Below are positions 38,727 through 40,706 of a DNA stretch of 40,706 nt, in pieces. This DNA comes from an uncultured Oscillospiraceae bacterium. Lineage in GTDB: Bacteria; Bacillota; Clostridia; Oscillospirales; Ruminococcaceae. The notes below the pieces were generated by a model that was not told where the DNA came from, did not search any database, and saw only the letters and a list, made by a program, of their open reading frames with translations. How positions within the stretch are numbered: position 1 is the stretch's first letter; each line of letters begins with the position of its first letter. The position numbers and the translations under genes were made by a program. Location of the stretch: NCBI GenBank assembly GCA_949295465.1, contig CASFKY010000066.1, positions 1-40,706 of the forward strand, in the 5' to 3' direction.

Positions 38727-39620
38727 ATGGAGCGCATCGTAAACAGCATCGACGTCAAAAGTGTGCTCACCAAATCCAACCTGCCGGTGGCCGATTATTC
38801 GGTCAATCCCTATGTGGGCTGCGAACACGCCTGCCAATACTGCTATGCCTCGTTCATGAAACGGTTCACCAACCACCCGGAGCCCTGGGGCAGATTTGTG
38901 GATGTGAAACACTGGCCGGAGATCCAAAACCCGGGGCGCTATGCGGGCAAGGAACTGTTCATCGGCTCGGTGTGCGACCCCTACCAGCCCCTGGAGGAGA
39001 CGGCCTGCCGCACCCGTGCTTTGCTGGAACAGATGCAGGGCAGCGGCTGCACCATCAGCATCGCCACCAAGAGCGACCTGGTACTGCGGGACCTGGATCT
39101 CATCAAGACCTTTCCAGGTGCCCGGGTGTCCTGGTCCATCAACACACTGGACGAGGATTTCAAGAATGATATGGACTGTGCCGTGAGCATCCAGCGGCGG
39201 CTGGCCGCCATGAAAGCCTTTCACGACGCTGGGGTGCGCACCACCTGCTTTATCTCGCCCATCTTCCCCGGCATCACCGACCTGCCCTCCATCATCCGGC
39301 AGGCCAAGGACCAGTGCAATCTGGTCTGGCTGGAAAACCTAAACCTGCGGGGCGGTTACAAGAAAACCATCCTGGACTACATCGCTCAAAAGCACCCTGA
39401 TCTGGTGCCGCTCTACGACGCCATTTACCGCAAAAAGGACCGCCATTACTGGGCCCGGCTGGATGCCCAGATGCGGCAGTTCTGCGAGGAAGAAGGACTT
39501 TTGTACGTCCGGGATGATGATTCCATCAAACGCCCCTTTGACGCGCCGCCCATTGTGGTCAACTACTTCTTCCACGAGGAGATCATCCCCTCGGCCAAGA
39601 AAAAGAAAGCGCAGGGGTGA
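38727..39620 (+). CDS. SPL-type radical SAM protein
   Basis: 297 residues. The radical SAM motif is CEHACQYC (Cys32, Cys36, Cys39; C-x3-C-x2-C) in VNPYVGCEHACQYCYASFMK. Later blocks are ELFIGSVCDPYQPLEE, SIATKSDLVLRDLDLI, VSWSINTLDEDFKNDMD and VWLENLNLRGGYKKTILDYI. It resembles the family named 'radical SAM mobile pair protein B' and Rv2578c-like proteins, as I recall them. The reaction is unknown. The expected mobile-pair partner A is not next to it; instead it forms an operon with the adenylation and GNAT genes, 7 bases after the GNAT stop. AAGGAG lies 11 bases before the ATG. Confidence 0.85.
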   Translation: MERIVNSIDVKSVLTKSNLPVADYSVNPYVGCEHACQYCYASFMKRFTNHPEPWGRFVDVKHWPEIQNPGRYAGKELFIGSVCDPYQPLEETACRTRALLEQMQGSGCTISIATKSDLVLRDLDLIKTFPGARVSWSINTLDEDFKNDMDCAVSIQRRLAAMKAFHDAGVRTTCFISPIFPGITDLPSIIRQAKDQCNLVWLENLNLRGGYKKTILDYIAQKHPDLVPLYDAIYRKKDRHYWARLDAQMRQFCEEEGLLYVRDDDSIKRPFDAPPIVVNYFFHEEIIPSAKKKKAQG

Positions 39621-39689
39621 GAGCCCCGCCAAAACGGGCCCTTTCTCAGCCGATATAAAAAAGAAACGCCTGTGAGGAGTTTGGAAAAG

Positions 39690-39737
39690 ATGACAAAAAT
39701 CCTGTTTGTCTGCCACGGCAGGATGTACCATACCTGA
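39690..39737 (+). pseudogene. Low-molecular-weight protein tyrosine phosphatase, cut inside the P-loop
   Basis: The ATG at 39690 has GAGGAG upstream and encodes MTKILFVCHG, identical in pattern to the start of LMW tyrosine phosphatases (MTKxLFVCHGNICRSPMAE). Cys8 is the catalytic cysteine. After Gly10 the sequence leaves the family (RMYHT, stop), right where NICRS should follow. The missing remainder and the drop in GC from here on indicate that a mobile element inserted in codon 11; the 3' part should lie on its far side, beyond the window. Confidence 0.7.
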
Positions 39738-39855
39738 AAAAAGAACCGTACAACAAGTATTTTTGCGTTTCAACATCCATTTTACCAACGGTTTACCAAT
39801 ATTTCTGGAGAGCTAGACTTGCAAATTATCATACCAGAATGAGGAGAACTATAAA
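39718..39855. other. Left end of an AT-rich integrated element
   Basis: From the end of the CACGGC bases of the phosphatase gene the composition changes sharply. The first 130 bases hold no gene; the phrase TTTTACCAACGGTTTACCAA with two TTTACCAA copies lies at about 39780-39800 and could be a terminal or core-region repeat. A ribosome site leads to the next small ORF. Confidence 0.45.
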
Positions 39856-39942
39856 GTGGAAGAACTTAAAAAACATATTTTCGATGAACGCAATGGGCTA
39901 CATTTTGAAATGAGTTGCATAGACGATGTAACATACGAATAG
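39856..39942 (+). CDS. TnpV-like short peptide or gene fragment
   Basis: GTG start (39856) behind GAGGAG, 28 residues: EELKKHIFDERNGLHFEMS and on. The start KHIxDExNGLxY is what I recall from transposon-encoded TnpV-type proteins, which continue GDYYLPDL; here it ends after IDDVTYE. It is therefore a truncated copy. It supports mobile-element origin of the region. Confidence 0.45.
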   Translation: MEELKKHIFDERNGLHFEMSCIDDVTYE

Positions 39943-39972
39943 AGAATTTTAAGTACTTAACCTGATGAATGT

Positions 39973-40012
39973 ATGCTGCCTGTAGGGAAATCCTACGGAC
40001 AGCATTTTTTAT
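39973..40012 (+). terminator. Rho-independent terminator
   Basis: ATGCTGCCTGTAGG pairs with CCTACGGACAGCAT (two imperfect positions) around a short loop, followed by TTTTTT. Confidence 0.7.
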
Positions 40013-40021
40013 CATTAATGT

Positions 40022-40050
40022 TTGACATCGTTCGTTTTACGGAGTATAAT
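40022..40050 (+). promoter_or_regulatory. Consensus promoter of the gene at 40081
   Basis: -35 TTGACA, 17-bp spacer, -10 TATAAT, both perfect, 31 bases before the ATG. Confidence 0.8.
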
Positions 40051-40080
40051 TTGATCATTAAAATGTGAGGGCATGTGTGT

Positions 40081-40706
40081 ATGTATATTTCGGTAAATGA
40101 TGCAGCTGCGAAATTTAATATATCTAAACGGAGAGTTCAACTTTTATGTGAACAAGGCCGTATTATCGGTGCAAATATGGTTAGTGGCGTATGGTTGATA
40201 CCAGAAACTGCACCTAAACCTGTTGATGGACGAAAAAAGCGAATTGATGATAATCAAATCAGTCTTTTTGATAAGTCACAAAAAACGTTTACTGTTGATG
40301 ATGTATGTAAAGTGTTATCAATATCAAAGGCGACAGCAAAAAACTGGATTCGTTTGGGCAAGATTGTTCCAGACATTGGGGATCAATTATTCAGTCCTGA
40401 ATATATTGAAGGATTTGTTGAAGAACTCAAGTTAGATGATAATGCGAAACTCAAAAGTCGCAGAAACAAAAAAAGAGCTACGGGCAAAGTCCTTTATAAA
40501 GATTATGTACATACTTCAAGCAACCAGAAGCTGGTTTCCGATTTGTTGGACCTTGGCATAATTGAACACGAAAAAGACCTATTAGTAGTTCTTGCAAATT
40601 TTGCCGTTCAGCTTTATTATCAGAGTCATAATATTCAGTTTTCTGATAACAATGTGTTGCTGGACTTCTTATCTCAAAGTCATGCAAGCAATTTTGATAT
40701 CCTAAT
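40081..40706 (+). CDS. HTH-headed protein, probable N-terminus of a DNA methyltransferase (partial)
   Basis: Open from the ATG at 40081 to the window end (208 codons, no stop). Two HTH units are visible: ISVNDAAAKFNISKRRVQLL with wing MVSGVWLIPETAPK, and TVDDVCKVLSISKATAKNWI with RLGKIVPDIG. Then comes LKLDDNAKLKSRRNKKRATG followed by KVLYKDYV, which I recall from the N-terminal region of N-6 DNA methyltransferases/Eco57I-like type II restriction-modification proteins carrying an HTH head. The catalytic NPPY domain would lie beyond the window. The promoter is perfect. GC is low, like the rest of the element. The methyltransferase reading is inference. Confidence 0.6.
   Translation, partial: MYISVNDAAAKFNISKRRVQLLCEQGRIIGANMVSGVWLIPETAPKPVDGRKKRIDDNQISLFDKSQKTFTVDDVCKVLSISKATAKNWIRLGKIVPDIGDQLFSPEYIEGFVEELKLDDNAKLKSRRNKKRATGKVLYKDYVHTSSNQKLVSDLLDLGIIEHEKDLLVVLANFAVQLYYQSHNIQFSDNNVLLDFLSQSHASNFDIL

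Noticed and set aside
1-40706. CRISPR array
   Set aside because: No regularly spaced repeats and no cas genes were seen.

Overview
The window looks like chromosomal DNA of a high-GC member of the Clostridia, most likely a gut anaerobe of the Oscillospirales/Ruminococcaceae type. The grounds are strong AGGAGG ribosome sites, a feoA-feoA-feoB iron operon with a Cys-rich partner, a rubredoxin/ferredoxin pair, a butyryl-CoA:acetate transferase homologue, a DUF6132 protein and an SPL-type radical SAM protein. This is inference from gene content; there is no rRNA and no complete tRNA. By eye, GC is clearly lower at the two ends (1-2.4 kb and 39.74-40.7 kb) than in the core (7-39.6 kb).

Layout. (1) 1-2.4 kb is mobile-element debris: a small excisionase-like HTH gene, a tRNA 3'-end-like sequence (674-718) that reads as an attachment site, a lone recombinase domain, a KilA-N protein and an ORF split by TGA. 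(2) 2.4-6.8 kb: an SSS-family symporter and a gamma-glutamyltransferase-family enzyme form an operon divergent from an AraC regulator, with two 21-bp-phased direct repeats next to the operon promoter. (3) 7.1-16.8 kb: a NUDIX hydrolase, then a long same-strand run of small enzymes and ligand-binding proteins (YfcE phosphodiesterase, DUF6933, two alpha/beta hydrolases, GIY-YIG, WYL regulator, TfoX-N, GyrI-like, GNAT, SRPBCC, SGNH hydrolase, SDR). (4) 16.8-20.5 kb: the feo locus, with its own DtxR-type regulator, a previously easy-to-miss 39-residue membrane protein and three copies of the operator GTTAG-N6-CTAAC. (5) 20.5-25.6 kb: a LysR/CoA-transferase operon divergent from a hydrolase operon, then a TetR gene divergent from a small membrane protein, with two matching operators CAACA-N2-TGTTG.

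(6) 25.7-34 kb: two paralogous MFS transporters, the first lacking its C-terminus, flank a module of a small unknown protein, a phospholipase-D-like protein and an SF2 helicase. The PLD/helicase reading frame is broken by single-base shifts, and its last segment runs without a stop into an AraC regulator. This is a candidate nuclease-helicase defence module, probably decaying. (7) 34.1-36.8 kb: ferredoxin, double-rubredoxin protein, DUF6132 and an HxlR regulator facing the debris of a probable flavin reductase. (8) 36.8-39.6 kb: a tight operon of a free-standing amino-acid adenylation enzyme with a lysine-like specificity code, a GNAT acetyltransferase and an SPL-type radical SAM protein.

(9) At about 39.72 kb a low-molecular-weight tyrosine phosphatase gene stops inside its catalytic P-loop. 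From there the DNA is AT-rich and carries a TnpV-like fragment, a consensus promoter and the start of an HTH-headed gene that may be a restriction-modification methyltransferase. This reads as the edge of an integrated element that continues past the window.
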